A stretch of 64,000 bases of DNA, taken from assembly GCF_014863585.1 (NCBI RefSeq), contig NZ_CP062253.1:1824501-1888500 (forward strand). The letters are read 5' to 3'. A program made the translations under genes and the position numbers. This document shows positions 1-9,162 of the stretch, one piece after another; the first letter of the stretch is position 1, and every line of letters starts with the position of its first letter. Below the pieces are notes generated by a model. The model was not told the origin of the DNA, did not search any database, and saw only the letters and a program-made list of their open reading frames with translations. This stretch comes from Pseudomonas gozinkensis (GTDB lineage Bacteria > Pseudomonadota > Gammaproteobacteria > Pseudomonadales > Pseudomonadaceae).

Positions 1-1
1 C

Positions 2-1369
2 GTCGCCACCGGTGCCGTCGTGACGGCCGGCAATGCTTCTGCTGTTGCAGCGCCTGCCGCCAAGGCCCCGGCCGCTGCGGCAAAACCTGCTGCAAAAGCG
101 CCTGAACCGAAAGCCGAACCGGCCAAACCGGCTGCCGCCGCAGCACCGGCTCCGGCCCGTGCTCCAGCGACGCCGCCACCGGAAAAACCGGCGAGCGAAG
201 CCGAGACCACCGTCCGTGTGGACACCGCGCGTCTCGACGAAATCATGAACATGGTCGGCGAGCTGGTGCTGGTGCGTAACCGTCTGGTGCGCCTGGGCCT
301 GAACAGCGGCGACGAGTCGATGCAGAAGGCCGTGTCGAACCTCGACGTGGTCACCGCCGACTTGCAGACCGCGGTGATGAAGACCCGGATGCAGCCGATC
401 AAGAAAGTCTTCGGCCGCTTCCCGCGCCTGGTTCGCGACCTGGCACGTCAGCTGAAGAAAGAGATCAACCTGGAACTGGTGGGCGAAGAGACCGACCTCG
501 ACAAGAACCTCGTCGAGGCACTGGCCGACCCGCTGGTCCACTTGGTGCGCAACGCGGTCGACCACGGCATCGAGTCGCCGGAAGAACGCGAAGCTTCGGG
601 CAAGGCCCGTGGCGGCAAGGTGATCCTGGCCGCCGAGCAGGAAGGCGACCACATCCTGCTGTCGATCTCCGACGACGGCAAAGGCATGGACCCGAACGTC
701 CTGCGCGCCATCGCCGTGAAACGCGGTGTGATGGACAAGGATGCTGCCGATCGCTTGAGCGACACCGAGTGCTACAACCTGATTTTCGCCCCGGGTTTCT
801 CGACCAAGACCGAGATCTCCGACGTGTCCGGCCGTGGTGTCGGCATGGACGTGGTGAAGACCAAGATTTCCCAGCTCAACGGTTCGATCAACATCTACTC
901 GACCAAGGGCGCCGGCTCGAAAATCGTCATCAAGGTGCCGCTGACCCTGGCGATCATGCCGACCCTGATGGTGATGCTCGGCAACCAGGCGTTCGCGTTC
1001 CCGCTGGTGAACGTCAACGAAATCTTCCACCTCGACCTGTCGACCACCAACGTGGTGGATGGCCAGGAAGTGGTGATCGTGCGGGACAAGGCGCTGCCAT
1101 TGTTCTACCTCAAGCGCTGGCTGGTCAGCTCCGCCGCTCACGAAGAGCAGCGCGAAGGCCATGTGGTGATCCTTTCGGTGGGCACCCAGCGGATCGGCTT
1201 CGTCGTCGATCAACTGGTCGGCCAGGAAGAAGTGGTCATCAAGCCATTGGGCAAGATGCTCCAGGGAACTCCGGGCATGTCCGGCGCCACCATCACCGGT
1301 GACGGCCGCATTGCACTGATTCTCGATGTTCCGAGCATGCTCAAGCGTTACGCCGCACGGCGTATTTGA
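2..1369 (+). CDS. cheA: Chemotaxis histidine kinase CheA, C-terminal part (5' end outside window)
   Basis: CheA autophosphorylates and passes phosphate to CheY and CheB in the chemoreceptor array. The reading frame is open from the first bases, so the Hpt (P1) and P2 domains lie upstream of the window. Visible are an Ala/Pro-rich linker (bases 30-200), the P3 dimerisation helices starting near [14 protein letters not shown], the HATPase domain with N-box [10 protein letters not shown] (about base 540), DDGKGMD (about 672) and SGRGVGMD (about 826), and the P5 CheW-like domain to the stop. cheB follows after 49 bases on the same strand, which fits one chemotaxis operon. An internal GTG at base 20 is not the true start. 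Confidence 0.96.
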   Translation, partial: VATGAVVTAGNASAVAAPAAKAPAAAAKPAAKAPEPKAEPAKPAAAAAPAPARAPATPPPEKPASEAETTVRVDTARLDEIMNMVGELVLVRNRLVRLGLNSGDESMQKAVSNLDVVTADLQTAVMKTRMQPIKKVFGRFPRLVRDLARQLKKEINLELVGEETDLDKNLVEALADPLVHLVRNAVDHGIESPEEREASGKARGGKVILAAEQEGDHILLSISDDGKGMDPNVLRAIAVKRGVMDKDAADRLSDTECYNLIFAPGFSTKTEISDVSGRGVGMDVVKTKISQLNGSINIYSTKGAGSKIVIKVPLTLAIMPTLMVMLGNQAFAFPLVNVNEIFHLDLSTTNVVDGQEVVIVRDKALPLFYLKRWLVSSAAHEEQREGHVVILSVGTQRIGFVVDQLVGQEEVVIKPLGKMLQGTPGMSGATITGDGRIALILDVPSMLKRYAARRI

Positions 1370-1418
1370 ATCCGGGGCGGCGGGGCGACAGCGTCCCGCC
1401 GCACCTAATGGAGTGTTT

Positions 1419-2555
1419 ATGGCAGTCAAAGTCCTGGTGGTGGACGATTCGGGTTTTTTCCGCCGCCGCGTCTCGGAAATTCTTTCAGCGGATCCGAGCA
1501 TCCAGGTTGTCGGCACGGCAACCAACGGTAAAGAGGCGATCGATCAGGCCCTGGCCCTCAAGCCGGACGTGATCACCATGGACTACGAGATGCCGATGAT
1601 GGATGGCATCACGGCCGTGCGGCACATCATGCAGCGCTGCCCGACGCCGGTGTTGATGTTCTCCTCGCTGACGCACGAAGGCGCCCGGGTCACCCTGGAT
1701 GCGCTGGATGCCGGTGCGGTGGATTTCCTGCCGAAGAATTTCGAAGACATCTCCCGCAATCCGGAGAAGGTCAAGCAACTGCTGTGCGAGAAGGTTCACA
1801 GCATCTCGCGCAGCAACCGTCGTTTCAGTGCCTACAGTGCGCCGGCGCCTGCCGCTGCACCTGCACCTGCGCCGACTCCGGCAGCGGCGCCGTCGAGCTT
1901 TGGCAGCCACAGTGCACCGGCCCGTCCGGCCCCTGCGCCTGCACCGACTCGCGCGCCAGCGGCCAGCGCTTCGTCGCCGGCCCCGAAACGCAAAAACTAC
2001 AAGCTCGTGGCGATTGGTACGTCGACCGGCGGCCCGGTCGCGCTGCAACGGGTTCTGACCCAGTTGCCGGCCAGCTTCCCGGCGCCGATCGTGCTGATCC
2101 AGCACATGCCGGCGGCCTTCACCAAGGCCTTTGCCGAGCGTCTGGACAAGCTGTGCCGCATCAGCGTCAAGGAAGCCGAGGATGGCGACATCCTGCGTCC
2201 GGGCCTGGCGCTGCTGGCACCGGGTGGCAAGCAGATGATGATCGATGGCCGTGGCGCGGTGAAAATCCTGCCGGGCGACGAGCGTCTGAACTACAAGCCG
2301 TGCGTGGACATCACCTTCGGTTCTGCAGCCAAATCCTACAGCGACAAAGTTCTGGCGGTCGTACTGACCGGCATGGGCGCCGACGGCCGTGAAGGCGCAC
2401 GCCTGCTCAAGCAGGGCGGCAGCACGGTCTGGGCTCAGGACGAAGCCAGTTGCGTGATCTACGGCATGCCGATGGCCATCGTCAAAGCTGACCTCGCCGA
2501 CGCGGTGTACAGCCTGGACGATATCGGCAAGCACATTGTCGAGGCATGCGTCTGA
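1419..2555 (+). CDS. cheB: Chemotaxis response regulator, protein-glutamate methylesterase CheB
   Basis: CheB removes methyl groups from chemoreceptor glutamates (and deamidates glutamines) when phosphorylated by CheA, giving adaptation. The protein has 378 residues: an N-terminal receiver domain with acidic pair D9/D10 and phospho-acceptor D55 in ITMDYEMP, an unusually Ala/Pro-rich linker (about residues 140-190), and the C-terminal methylesterase domain with serine motif GTSTGGP, histidine in IQHMP and aspartate in LTGMGADG. The ATG at 1419 has a GGAG at 1411-1414 region just upstream and gives the canonical [11 protein letters not shown] start; the open frame extends further upstream but that part has no homology. 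The gene sits between cheA and motC. Confidence 0.96.
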   Translation: MAVKVLVVDDSGFFRRRVSEILSADPSIQVVGTATNGKEAIDQALALKPDVITMDYEMPMMDGITAVRHIMQRCPTPVLMFSSLTHEGARVTLDALDAGAVDFLPKNFEDISRNPEKVKQLLCEKVHSISRSNRRFSAYSAPAPAAAPAPAPTPAAAPSSFGSHSAPARPAPAPAPTRAPAASASSPAPKRKNYKLVAIGTSTGGPVALQRVLTQLPASFPAPIVLIQHMPAAFTKAFAERLDKLCRISVKEAEDGDILRPGLALLAPGGKQMMIDGRGAVKILPGDERLNYKPCVDITFGSAAKSYSDKVLAVVLTGMGADGREGARLLKQGGSTVWAQDEASCVIYGMPMAIVKADLADAVYSLDDIGKHIVEACV

Positions 2556-3295
2556 TGGATGTTCTAAGCCTTATCGGGATCATCATGGCGTTCGTCGCCA
2601 TCATCGGCGGCAACTACCTTGAAGGTGGTCACCTCGGCGCGCTGGCCAACGGCCCGGCGGCGCTGATCGTGCTCGGCGGCACCATCGGTGCCGCGCTGCT
2701 GCAATCACCGATGAGCGCGTTCAAGCGCGCCATGCAGATTCTGGCCTGGATCTTTTTCCCGCCGCGTGTGGATCTGGCCGGCGGCATCGACCGCGTGGTC
2801 AACTGGAGCCTCACCGCCCGCAAGGAAGGTCTGCTGGGTCTGGAAGGCGTGGCGGATGCCGAACCTGACGCCTACTCGCGCAAGGGCCTGCAACTGCTGG
2901 TCGACGGCGCCGAGCCGGAAGCGATCCGCAGCATCCTCGAAGTGGATTTCTACACCCAGGAAGCCCGCGACATCGAGGCCGCCAAAGTGTTTGAAAGCAT
3001 GGGCGGCTACGCGCCGACCATCGGCATCATCGGTGCGGTGATGGGCCTGATCCACGTGATGGGCAACCTGGCCGATCCGTCGCAACTGGGTAACGGGATT
3101 GCGGTCGCGTTCGTCGCCACCATCTACGGTGTGGCCAGTGCCAACCTGGTGTTGCTGCCGGTGGCCGCCAAGCTCAAGTCAATTGCGTTGCGGCAGTCGC
3201 GTTATCGCGAAATGTTGTTGGAAGGGATCTTGTCGATCGCTGAAGGTGAAAACCCACGCTCCATCGAGTTGAAGCTCCAGGGCTTCATGGATTAA
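2555..3295 (+). CDS. motC: Flagellar stator protein MotC (MotA/TolQ/ExbB family)
   Basis: MotC is the MotA-type half of the second flagellar stator of pseudomonads, an inner-membrane proton channel that drives rotation together with MotD. The 246-residue protein shows two N-terminal membrane segments (VLSLIGIIMAFVAIIGG and AALIVLGGTIGAALL), a cytoplasmic charged loop, and two more segments near residues 150-200 (APTIGIIGAVMGLIHVM, VAFVATIYGVASANLVLLP). The chosen ATG at 2555 overlaps the cheB stop by one base and has GAGG ten bases upstream; an ATG at 2546 is the alternative. It is followed by motD after 12 bases. Confidence 0.94.
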   Translation: MDVLSLIGIIMAFVAIIGGNYLEGGHLGALANGPAALIVLGGTIGAALLQSPMSAFKRAMQILAWIFFPPRVDLAGGIDRVVNWSLTARKEGLLGLEGVADAEPDAYSRKGLQLLVDGAEPEAIRSILEVDFYTQEARDIEAAKVFESMGGYAPTIGIIGAVMGLIHVMGNLADPSQLGNGIAVAFVATIYGVASANLVLLPVAAKLKSIALRQSRYREMLLEGILSIAEGENPRSIELKLQGFMD

Positions 3296-3307
3296 GGGAC
3301 TGACCTC

Positions 3308-4198
3308 ATGGCACGTCGTCGCCAGCATGAAGAGCACGTAAACCATGAACGCTGGCTGGTTTCCTATGCCGACTTCATCACCTTGCTCTTTGCCTTTTTC
3401 GTGGTGATGTACTCCATCTCGTCGATCAACGAAGGCAAGTACAAGATCATCTCCGAAGCGCTGATCGGGGTCTTCACCGACTCCGACCGCGCGCTCAAGC
3501 CGATCCCGATCGGTGAAGAACGACCGAAGACCGTGACCCCGGCCAAGCCGCTGGTCAAGGACGCCGAACAGGTCGACGCCGGCATCGCCGGGGCCAGTGA
3601 TCCGCTGAAAAGCATTGCCGATGACATCAGCGCCGCGTTCGGCGATCTGATCTCCTCGAACCAGATGACCGTGCGCGGCAACGAGCTGTGGGTCGAGATC
3701 GAACTCAACTCCAGCCTGTTGTTCGGCAGCGGTGATGCGATGCCGAGCGACATCGCGTTCAACATCATCGACAAGGTCGCAGCGATCCTCAAACCGTTCG
3801 ACAACCCGATCCACGTCGAAGGCTTCACCGACGATCAACCGATCCGCACCGCGCAGTACCCGACCAACTGGGAACTGTCCTCGGCGCGTTCGGCGAGCAT
3901 CGTGCGCATGCTGGCGATGCAGGGCGTCAACCCTGGCCGCCTGGCTTCGGTGGGTTACGGCGAATTCCAGCCGGTGGCCAACAATGCCACCGCCGAAGGC
4001 CGGGCGAAAAACCGTCGTGTGGTGCTGGTGGTGTCGCGCAATCTTGATGTGCGCCGCAGCCTGACCGGCACCGGAACCGCCCACGCGCAACCGGATGCCG
4101 CGTTGAAGCGTGCTGGCACACAAACTGCACCGACCCCGGTCAAGACGCCGGGACGCGAGAGTGCCGTCAATTCTCCGTCGCCCGCATTAATACGCTGA
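3308..4198 (+). CDS. motD: Flagellar stator protein MotD (MotB/OmpA family)
   Basis: MotD is the MotB-type partner of MotC; it supplies the proton-binding aspartate and anchors the stator to peptidoglycan. The 296-residue protein has a short basic cytoplasmic head (MARRRQHEEH), one membrane helix containing the conserved Asp in YADFITLLFAFF, and a periplasmic OmpA-like domain (about residues 130-250) with VEGFTDDQPI and the ELSSARS motif. The tail after residue 250 is low-complexity and rich in Ala, Thr and Pro. It is the fourth gene of the chemotaxis run, and parA follows after 43 bases. Confidence 0.94.
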   Translation: MARRRQHEEHVNHERWLVSYADFITLLFAFFVVMYSISSINEGKYKIISEALIGVFTDSDRALKPIPIGEERPKTVTPAKPLVKDAEQVDAGIAGASDPLKSIADDISAAFGDLISSNQMTVRGNELWVEIELNSSLLFGSGDAMPSDIAFNIIDKVAAILKPFDNPIHVEGFTDDQPIRTAQYPTNWELSSARSASIVRMLAMQGVNPGRLASVGYGEFQPVANNATAEGRAKNRRVVLVVSRNLDVRRSLTGTGTAHAQPDAALKRAGTQTAPTPVKTPGRESAVNSPSPALIR

Positions 4199-4241
4199 AC
4201 CATGTCTCGGCCGAGTATCCCGGCCGGGAGGAACGATCTGA

Positions 4242-5030
4242 ATGAGAGTCTGGGCAGTCGCCAATCAAAAGGGTGGTGTTGGTAAAACCACTTCTTCCAT
4301 CGCTTTAGCCGGTTTGCTGGCAGAGGCGGGCAAGCGCGTGGTCGTGGTCGATCTCGACCCGCACGGCTCGATGACCAGCTATTTCGGTTACGACCCCGAC
4401 AGCCTGGAACACAGCAATTACGACCTGTTTCTGCACAAGGGCAGTGTGCCGCAAGGCCTGCCGGGCCAGTTGCTGCTGTCGACCAGCGATGAACGCATTT
4501 CCCTGTTGCCGTCGAGCACTGCGCTGGCCACCCTCGAGCGCCAGTCGCCGGGGCAGAGTGGCCTGGGTCTGGTGATCGCCAAGAGTCTGGCGCAACTGTG
4601 GCAGGACTTCGATTACGCGATCATCGACAGCCCGCCGTTGCTCGGCGTGCTGATGGTCAACGCCCTGGCCGCGAGCCAGCAACTGGTGATCCCGGTGCAG
4701 ACCGAGCACCTGGCCGTCAAAGGCCTGGAGCGCATGGTCAACACCCTGGCGATGATCAACCGCTCGCGCAAACAGGCACTGCCGTTCAGCATCGTGCCGA
4801 CCCTGTTCGACCGCCGCACCCAGGCGTCGATGGGCACCTTGCGCGTGCTGCGCGACAAATTCCCCGACGAGATCTGGCAGGGATACATCCCGGTCGATAC
4901 CCGTCTGCGCGACGCCAGTCGTGCCGGTGTCACTCCTTCGCAGTTCGACGGCAAGAGTCGTGGCGTGCTGGCTTACCGCGCGCTGCTCAAGCATCTGCTG
5001 GCGCAGCAACTCGTTCCGCAGGTGGCTTGA
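4242..5030 (+). CDS. ParA-family ATPase of the chemotaxis cluster (ParC/Soj-like)
   Basis: This is a 262-residue MinD/ParA-type ATPase. The deviant Walker A KGGVGKTTSS begins at residue 10, Walker A' VVVDLDPHGSMT near residue 35, and the switch region IIDSPPLLG near residue 127. ParA homologues inside chemotaxis operons of polarly flagellated gamma-proteobacteria (ParC in Vibrio, PA1462 type in Pseudomonas) position the chemoreceptor array at the cell pole and segregate it. The following gene encodes a CheW-domain protein that fits the ParP partner, starting two bases after this stop. A role in plasmid or chromosome partition is unlikely because no ParB gene is adjacent. Confidence 0.92.
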   Translation: MRVWAVANQKGGVGKTTSSIALAGLLAEAGKRVVVVDLDPHGSMTSYFGYDPDSLEHSNYDLFLHKGSVPQGLPGQLLLSTSDERISLLPSSTALATLERQSPGQSGLGLVIAKSLAQLWQDFDYAIIDSPPLLGVLMVNALAASQQLVIPVQTEHLAVKGLERMVNTLAMINRSRKQALPFSIVPTLFDRRTQASMGTLRVLRDKFPDEIWQGYIPVDTRLRDASRAGVTPSQFDGKSRGVLAYRALLKHLLAQQLVPQVA

Positions 5031-5032
5031 GC

Positions 5033-5986
5033 ATGAATCGGCCGATCAAGCTGACGTCGAAGCCGCAACTGGCGCTGCAGTCCTATCTGGACGGCTTGCT
5101 GCAGGAAGTGTCGGACGAGGTCGAGCAGGAAATCGCAGCGCCGGTCGAGGTGGTCGAGAACGCTGCGGCGCTCGATGAGTTCCAGGCCGCCGTGCTTGAA
5201 GAACAGGCCCGGGATGCGCAAAAAGCCGCCCGGCCGGTCGCCCCGGTTGCAGCGCCTGCCGCTGTGGTGGCGAAGGCGCCTGCGACGTTGATCAAAGAGC
5301 CTGAGCCGGTGCGCGTGGTCTCGACGCTGGCACCGCTGCTGCAAACCCGACTTCTGCAAACGCCTCCGGTTCCGGCGGCACCAGAGCCAGAACCTGAAGC
5401 GCCTGCGCCAGCTCCGGTCGAACCGACCCTGGTTGCGCCGCTGGTGGAAGTGCATCTGCCTCCAAGCAATACGCCGCCACCGGTGGAAACCGACGGTCGT
5501 CCGGCCTGGGCTTCGGAAGCGTTCGAATGCCTGTTGTTCGACGTGGCCGGGCTGACGCTGGCGGTGCCGCTGGTGTGCCTGGGCTCGATCTATTCGCTGG
5601 CCGGCCATGAGCTGACGCCGCTGTTCGGTCAGCCGGAATGGTTCCTCGGCATCCTGCCAAGTCAGGCCGGGAATCTGAAGGTGCTGGACACCGCACGCTG
5701 GGTCATGCCGGATCGCTACCGCGATGATTTCCGTCAGGGCCTGCAATACGTGATTTCGGTGCAGGGTTACGAGTGGGGCCTGGCAGTGCATCAGGTCAGT
5801 CGCTCGTTGCGCCTGGACCCGAATGAAATCAAATGGAGAAGTCACCGGGGTCAGCGGCCATGGCTCGCCGGCACGGTGATTGAACACATGTGCGCCTTGC
5901 TCGATGTCTCCGCACTGGCCGAGTTGATCGCCAGCGGTGGGGCAAAGCACATGTCCGGCAGTAAGCCGAACCACAAACCGACATAA
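5033..5986 (+). CDS. CheW-domain protein, ParP-like partner of the chemotaxis ParA
   Basis: The 317-residue protein has three parts: a conserved-looking N-terminus (PQLALQSYLDGLLQEV), a long Ala/Pro/Val-rich linker (about residues 60-155) and a C-terminal CheW-like domain (about residues 165-305, ECLLFDVAGLTLAVPLVCLG to ALLDVSALAELI). That architecture matches ParP, which links the ParA-type ATPase to CheA and receptors in polar arrays. ATG at 5033 lies two bases after the parA stop, so the pair is probably translationally coupled. A longer open frame upstream overlaps parA and is not real. Array tethering is inferred from family and neighbourhood. Confidence 0.88.
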   Translation: MNRPIKLTSKPQLALQSYLDGLLQEVSDEVEQEIAAPVEVVENAAALDEFQAAVLEEQARDAQKAARPVAPVAAPAAVVAKAPATLIKEPEPVRVVSTLAPLLQTRLLQTPPVPAAPEPEPEAPAPAPVEPTLVAPLVEVHLPPSNTPPPVETDGRPAWASEAFECLLFDVAGLTLAVPLVCLGSIYSLAGHELTPLFGQPEWFLGILPSQAGNLKVLDTARWVMPDRYRDDFRQGLQYVISVQGYEWGLAVHQVSRSLRLDPNEIKWRSHRGQRPWLAGTVIEHMCALLDVSALAELIASGGAKHMSGSKPNHKPT

Positions 5987-6071
5987 CGCTTACATAACAG
6001 ACAGGCGCTGGCCCTTGAAGCCGGCGCACAGAACACACACCGCCAGGCGCGGTTTTTCGAGGGGCTAGGGT

Positions 6072-6557
6072 ATGAACGACAAGGCTACGGCGGCAAAGGG
6101 TTCCGAAGATCCGATCCTGCAATGGGTGACCTTCAAGCTGGACAACGAAACCTACGGCATCAACGTGATGCGCGTTCAGGAAGTCCTGCGCTACACCGAG
6201 ATCGCTCCGGTTCCGGGTGCGCCAAGCTACGTGCTGGGCATCATCAACCTGCGCGGCAACGTGGTGACCGTGATCGATACCCGTCAGCGCTTCGGCCTGA
6301 TGAGCGGTGAGATCAGCGACAACACCCGTATCGTCATCATCGAGGCCGACAAGCAAGTGGTTGGCATCATGGTCGACAGCGTGGCTGAAGTGGTTTACCT
6401 GCGTCAGTCGGAAATCGAGACCGCTCCGAACGTCGGTAACGAAGAGTCGGCCAAGTTCATCCAGGGCGTGTGCAACAAGAACAACGAGTTGCTGATCCTG
6501 GTCGAGCTGGACAAGATGATGAGCGAAGAAGAATGGTCGGAACTGGAGAACATCTGA
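6072..6557 (+). CDS. cheW: Chemotaxis coupling protein CheW
   Basis: CheW couples chemoreceptors to CheA. The 161-residue protein is essentially one CheW domain: LQWVTFKLDNETYGINVMRV at the start, then GAPSYVLGIINLRGNVVTVID (about residues 54-74), and DSVAEVVYLRQSEIE. ATG at 6072 is preceded by GAGGGGCTAGGG. An 85-base gap separates it from the preceding CheW-domain gene; it contains only a short GC hairpin followed by TTTT, which could weakly attenuate read-through. The next gene starts immediately after the stop. Confidence 0.96.
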   Translation: MNDKATAAKGSEDPILQWVTFKLDNETYGINVMRVQEVLRYTEIAPVPGAPSYVLGIINLRGNVVTVIDTRQRFGLMSGEISDNTRIVIIEADKQVVGIMVDSVAEVVYLRQSEIETAPNVGNEESAKFIQGVCNKNNELLILVELDKMMSEEEWSELENI

Positions 6558-6950
6558 TTGATTCTCGAGGTAGCGGTCATTGTCCTGTTCCTGTTCTGGG
6601 CAGGCACGCTGGCAATGTTTCTGGCGTACATCAAGGCGCAGCGCGTGATCGCTGCGCAACAGGCCCAGGGCGATGCGCTGCGTGACCAGCGCATCAAGGA
6701 CCTGGCCAAGCGTGTCGACGATTACCAGAACGGCAACGTGCGCATGGGCGAAGCCCTGCACGAGCTGCGCTCGGTCGTGGGCCCGATCCCGGACAAGCTC
6801 GCCCAGCTCGAACAGCGCGATCCTTCCAGCCTGTCATTCGCCCAGGCGGCGAAACTGGTGGGGATGGGCGCGAGCGTCGATGAGCTGACCCAGTCCTGCG
6901 GGTTGACCCAGGCTGAGGCGGAGTTGATGCGCAAGCTGCACAAGAACTGA
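6558..6950 (+). CDS. DUF2802 membrane-anchored coiled-coil protein
   Basis: The 130-residue protein starts at TTG directly after the cheW stop, with GGAG (6545-6548) as probable ribosome site. One N-terminal membrane helix (EVAVIVLFLFWAGTLAMFLA) is followed by a heptad-rich cytoplasmic coiled coil (residues 28-80) and a small C-terminal helical domain (SLSFAQAAKLVGMGASVDEL) that resembles a DNA- or protein-binding helix pair. DUF2802 proteins follow cheW in Pseudomonas chemotaxis clusters; their role is unknown. Membrane anchoring suggests an accessory of the polar array, which is inference only. Confidence 0.85.
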   Translation: MILEVAVIVLFLFWAGTLAMFLAYIKAQRVIAAQQAQGDALRDQRIKDLAKRVDDYQNGNVRMGEALHELRSVVGPIPDKLAQLEQRDPSSLSFAQAAKLVGMGASVDELTQSCGLTQAEAELMRKLHKN

Positions 6951-6975
6951 TTTTTGCGCTCAAGCTGATGGCCTA

Positions 6976-7047
6976 TTCGCGAGCAAGCTCGCTCCCACAT
7001 TAGATCGGTGTACGCCGAACCAATGTGGGAGCGAGCTTGCTCGCGAA
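6976..7047. repeat. REP pair (inverted)
   Basis: Two inverted 24-base copies of a REP element (left 6976-6999, right 7024-7047), built on GGGAGCGAGCTTGCTCGCGA, are separated by 24 bases between the convergent DUF2802 and FlhB-like genes. The pair can fold into a large hairpin and may end transcription from both sides. Confidence 0.9.
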
Positions 7048-7062
7048 GGCGTCTTTGAAGTC

Positions 7063-7392
7063 TCAGTAATCGTCGCCGCGCCCGGTAATGTCTTTCTCGA
7101 CCATCGGTGCATCCGGGTTGTGTCCCGCCGGGAACTTGCCCTTGAGGTTCCAGGCGAACGCGATGATCTCGGCGATCGTGCGGTACAGCTCTTCAGGGAT
7201 GCTGTCACCCAGTTCCATCCGCGCCAGCAACTTCACCAGCTCGGCGTTTTCGTAGATCGGCACTTCACAGTCGCGGGCGATCCGCAGGATTTCTTCGGCC
7301 AGTGCTTCGTCGCCCTTGGCGGTGAGGGTCGGGGCGTGGTTGCCGTCGTATTTGAGGGCGATGGCCTGGCGTGGAGCGGTGGTGTCATTCAT
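7063..7392 (-). CDS. Stand-alone FlhB C-terminal-domain protein (EscU/YscU/FlhB family)
   Basis: The 109-residue protein resembles only the cytoplasmic C-terminal domain of the type III export switch FlhB: IALKYDGNHAPTLTAKGDE near the start, then ILRIARDCEVPIYENAELVKLL, LGDSIPEELYRTIAEIIAFAW. It has no membrane helices and lacks the self-cleaving NPTH motif. Such small FlhB homologues (FlhX/FhlB/YlqH type) can substitute for the cleaved C-domain in some bacteria. ATG at 7392 overlaps the stop of fliK by four bases, so both are co-translated. A role in flagellar export specificity is inferred from homology and the fliK linkage. Confidence 0.87.
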   Translation of the reverse strand: MNDTTAPRQAIALKYDGNHAPTLTAKGDEALAEEILRIARDCEVPIYENAELVKLLARMELGDSIPEELYRTIAEIIAFAWNLKGKFPAGHNPDAPMVEKDITGRGDDY

Positions 7393-8963
7393 GCGGTTTC
7401 GTCGACCCAGCGGTGTTCGAGGCGGGTTTGGATGCCTTGCGGCGGGGTGCCGAGGTGGCAGTCGAGGTCGCCGACGTTCAGCCCGGAATCCAGCAGGCGC
7501 TGACGCAGTGCGGTCAGGTTGCTTTCGATCAGGCTCGCGGTGTACGGCCGCTCGGCCCACAACTGGCTGGACAGGCTGCCGCTGATCAACTGTGCCTGAA
7601 TCTGCATCGGCCCCAGCGGTTCCATGTCGAACGCCAGATCGACGCGCCACAGTTGCTGCTTCGGTTCGCGCTCATCTCGGCGCTGCTCGTTCGCTTCCTG
7701 TTTTTCCGGCGCTTCTTCGCGCTGGAACTTGACCTGCAACGGCACGATGTCCTGCATATTGCGCATCGGGATTTCCAGTTGCCAGGTGCTGAGCAGACGG
7801 CCGTCGTCGGTGACGCCGGTCTGTTCCAGACTCGACAGTTGATGACTTTGCAGGCGCGACACGGCGGCTGCGGCGAGGCGCAGCAAATGTTCCAGATCGC
7901 CTTCGCCTTCCAGACTTTGCAACAACCGGTCGGGCAGCGGGAAACTGCTCGGCACCGGTTTCGCGCTGACCTGACCGAGCATGCCGAGGGCGTTGCGCAC
8001 GAAGCTAGGCAGCGCCTGGGCCAGGGTGTTGGCGGCGATGATCGCATTCAGATTGGTGTTGCCGGGCAGGCCGGGGGTGAGCTGGGCGATCAGCTTGAGC
8101 AGATCGGCTTTCATGTCCGGGGCCAGCGTCGGGTTTTGCCCGGTCAGCAGTTTGGTCTCAAGGAACACGCCGCTGTTGGCCAGCGCCTGGGCCAGACCTT
8201 TTGGGGTGCTCAACTGCTGCACGTCCGGCAGGTTGGCGAGCAGTTTGTCCACGGCGGCGCGCAAGTCCTGGGACGTCTGATCGGTGGCGGGGGGCAGGCT
8301 CTGGAGCATTTTCAGCAAGCCGTCGAGCGAGCCCTGACGGCTTTGCTGACTGACCAACTGCTGGCTGACCGCCAATTGTTCCTGGCGATTGCTCAGCGGC
8401 AGGAACTTCAAGGTCTGCGAGTCCTGCACCAGCGCCGACAGCAAGGTGCCGATGCGCAGCGGTTGCGGGCTGTCGATGCTCAGGGTGCTGCCGCTCAACG
8501 CGGTGTTGAGCAGGCTGACCATCGAGCGGAACACCGTCGGTTGCCCCGGCACCTGCGGCAAGGCCTGAGCCGTCAGCACCTTGCCTTGCAGCAGCGTGCC
8601 GACCGGCAGTTGCGCGGTGTCGATGCGGGTGAGGGTGGCGACGCTGCTGGCGATGGCCTGTTGCACGGTGATCGCCAGATTGCCCGCCGACGGCTGGGTG
8701 ATCGCCAGGCTGGTGCCCTGAGGCAGCGGCAGATTGCTGGTCGCTTGCACGGTGGTCTGACGGCCGCTGTCCAGCGTCACCTTGAGCAGCAACTCAAAGG
8801 TCTGATCCGCCTGCTTGAGCGACAACACCTCGGCCTTGGCGCTCTGGCCGGCGGCAATCAGCCCGTCGACCGGCGTCAGCAACTTCAGCAGCTCACCCAC
8901 CTGCGGGCGAATGGTCGCCGGGGTGGTGGGCGGGAGCGGGAGGATGTTCATTTCGCCTGTCAT
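7389..8963 (-). CDS. fliK: FliK-type flagellar hook-length control protein
   Basis: FliK measures hook length and switches the flagellar export gate to late substrates. The 524-residue protein is rich in Leu, Gln, Ser and Thr, has low-complexity central parts, and ends with a compact domain (about residues 400-500, LQVKFQREE to WAERPYTASLIESNLTALRQRL) that matches the FliK C-terminal domain. It is translationally coupled to the FlhB-domain gene downstream, which supports a substrate-switch role. Start at 8963 (MTGEMNILP) is preferred; 8951 (MNILP) is possible. Pseudomonads usually carry another fliK in the main flagellar cluster, so this may be the second copy. Confidence 0.85.
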   Translation of the reverse strand: MTGEMNILPLPPTTPATIRPQVGELLKLLTPVDGLIAAGQSAKAEVLSLKQADQTFELLLKVTLDSGRQTTVQATSNLPLPQGTSLAITQPSAGNLAITVQQAIASSVATLTRIDTAQLPVGTLLQGKVLTAQALPQVPGQPTVFRSMVSLLNTALSGSTLSIDSPQPLRIGTLLSALVQDSQTLKFLPLSNRQEQLAVSQQLVSQQSRQGSLDGLLKMLQSLPPATDQTSQDLRAAVDKLLANLPDVQQLSTPKGLAQALANSGVFLETKLLTGQNPTLAPDMKADLLKLIAQLTPGLPGNTNLNAIIAANTLAQALPSFVRNALGMLGQVSAKPVPSSFPLPDRLLQSLEGEGDLEHLLRLAAAAVSRLQSHQLSSLEQTGVTDDGRLLSTWQLEIPMRNMQDIVPLQVKFQREEAPEKQEANEQRRDEREPKQQLWRVDLAFDMEPLGPMQIQAQLISGSLSSQLWAERPYTASLIESNLTALRQRLLDSGLNVGDLDCHLGTPPQGIQTRLEHRWVDETA

Positions 8964-9162
8964 ACGCGGACACAACCTGAGGAAAATGCACTCGGGAGAG
9001 CAGGGGACGCCATGTATAATGCCGCCCGTCCTTCCGTTCGTTCAAAAAAAACATAGCAATTGTTTGACCCAGCTCTCTGGATTGAGTCGTCATTGCATTT
9101 ATGCTGCAACTCTTTAACGGCCGCCCCAGAGCCGACTTGAACCGTATAAGGCCCGTGAACCC

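Noticed and set aside
5987..6071. Weak GC hairpin plus T run between the ParP-like gene and cheW as a terminator
   Set aside because: The stem is only five bases; cheW is expected in the same transcript, so a true terminator is not supported.
6976..7047. REP pairs considered as a CRISPR-like array
   Set aside because: The copies are inverted, few and separated by unequal sequence; no regular direct repeats or cas genes exist in the window.
9015..9020. TATAAT before ccmA as a promoter -10
   Set aside because: No acceptable -35 hexamer 16-18 bases upstream; a promoter somewhere in 8964-9162 is likely but cannot be placed.
7371..9056. A 561-codon plus-strand frame across fliK
   Set aside because: It is antisense to the FliK-type gene, rich in Gln, Arg and Ala in a shadow-like pattern, and has no family resemblance.
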